The notes below the pieces were generated by a model, which saw only the letters and a program-made list of their open reading frames with translations, did not search any database and was not told the DNA's origin. The position numbers and the translations under genes were made by a program. Below, piece by piece: positions 63,674 through 64,000 of a stretch of DNA of 64,000 nucleotides. Position 1 is the stretch's first letter; every line of letters starts with the position of its first letter. This DNA comes from Komarekiella delphini-convector SJRDD-AB1 (GTDB lineage Bacteria > Cyanobacteriota > Cyanobacteriia > Cyanobacteriales > Nostocaceae): the NCBI RefSeq assembly GCF_014831675.1, contig NZ_VJXY01000027.1, positions 1 through 64,000 of the forward strand, given 5' to 3'.

Positions 63674-64000
63674 ATGTCCGCAAATATCCCCAATCTCCCC
63701 AGTCTCTACGACCCCTTTTCCACAGAAGCCAAATGGCAAAAATTCTGGGAAGAAAACCAAGTCTACAAAGCCGACCCGAAAAAAGGTGGTGAACCGTATT
63801 GCATCGTGATTCCACCGCCTAATGTCACCGGCAGCTTGCACATGGGTCACGCTTTTGAAAGTGCGTTGATTGATACCCTCGTGCGCTACCACCGGATGCA
63901 GGGGCGTAATACCCTGTGGTTGCCCGGAACTGACCACGCCAGTATTGCTGTGCATACAATGCTGGAAAGGCAACTCAAGACAGAGGGAAAAACTCGTAGC
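63674..64000 (+). CDS. valS: ValS, valyl-tRNA synthetase (5' part, cut by window end)
   Basis: The first 109 codons of a class I aminoacyl-tRNA synthetase. It begins [18 protein letters not shown], has [12 protein letters not shown], and then the [19 protein letters not shown] segment with HMGH as the HIGH signature, followed by [18 protein letters not shown], which is typical of ValS. The frame is open to the last base, so the gene continues beyond the window. The ATG at 63674 fits the normal N-terminus; no other in-frame start is needed. It is divergent from the GxxExxY element. Confidence 0.95.
   Translation, partial: MSANIPNLPSLYDPFSTEAKWQKFWEENQVYKADPKKGGEPYCIVIPPPNVTGSLHMGHAFESALIDTLVRYHRMQGRNTLWLPGTDHASIAVHTMLERQLKTEGKTRS

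Noticed and set aside
63611-63973. 120-codon minus-strand frame at the right edge
   Set aside because: It is antisense to the start of valS, whose conserved motifs are clear on the plus strand.

Overview
The window comes from a filamentous, heterocyst-forming cyanobacterium (Nostoc/Anabaena type). This rests on many HIP1 octamers (GCGATCGC), GGGGATT/GGGGACT and TTTGTCA short tandem repeats, two DevBCA-type exporters, a NucA/NuiA nuclease-inhibitor pair, cyanophycin genes including a short CphA2-type synthetase, and a set of cyanobacteria-only small families (Ycf34, DUF3288, DUF1823, DUF1838, TIGR04376). Identifications are by reading the sequence and from memory of families; no search was run.

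Layout. 0-5 kb: tRNA-maturation genes (CCA/poly(A) polymerase family, TsaB), Ycf34, a TrpF-like enzyme and a DUF1838 protein. 5.35-8.08 kb: a CRISPR array of 38 repeats and 37 spacers with no cas gene anywhere in the window. 8.7-16.3 kb: a di-haem cytochrome b-like membrane protein without its usual oxidoreductase partner, a fused PyrF-PyrE, an AI-2E family permease, ClpC, DUF3288 and TIGR04376. 16.5-21 kb: an AT-rich stretch with a lone HicB-like antitoxin, a NYN-domain nuclease-like protein, an M15 peptidase and a 475-residue protein that may belong to the IDO/PrnB haem fold. 21.3-24.8 kb: MnmG and a GspC-like anchored protein.

24.9-35.1 kb: a TetR regulator with a clear operator, the exporter operon devB1-devC1-devA1, then nuiA and nucA facing each other, then a second paralogous exporter operon whose gene gaps have been filled with repeats. 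35.5-39.8 kb: M3 oligopeptidase, a methyltransferase and a Ca2+/H+ antiporter. 40.2-44.9 kb: an accessory block with a small membrane protein behind a structured leader, a protein made of two copies of one 81-residue unit with four 10-bp-phased CGGT boxes in front of it, and, divergently, an 842-residue NACHT STAND NTPase. This is the best candidate here for an undescribed, possibly defensive, system.

44.9-54.6 kb: a Na+/Pi symporter family gene flanked by direct 70-bp repeats, a zinc alcohol dehydrogenase, acylphosphatase, a charged tandem-repeat protein, DUF1823, a GH13 amylase-type enzyme and DAHP synthase. 52.7-56.4 kb: cphA2 and, divergently, cphB with a perfect GTA-N8-TAC NtcA-type site. 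56.7-64 kb: gatB, a repeat-rich gap with a candidate small RNA, argJ and a P-loop kinase, a BadF-type sugar kinase next to an AmpG-like MFS permease (a plausible cell-wall sugar recycling pair), a GxxExxY gene lying exactly inside perfect 37-bp terminal inverted repeats, and the start of valS, cut by the window edge.

No rRNA or tRNA gene, transposase, integrase or phage structural gene was recognised.
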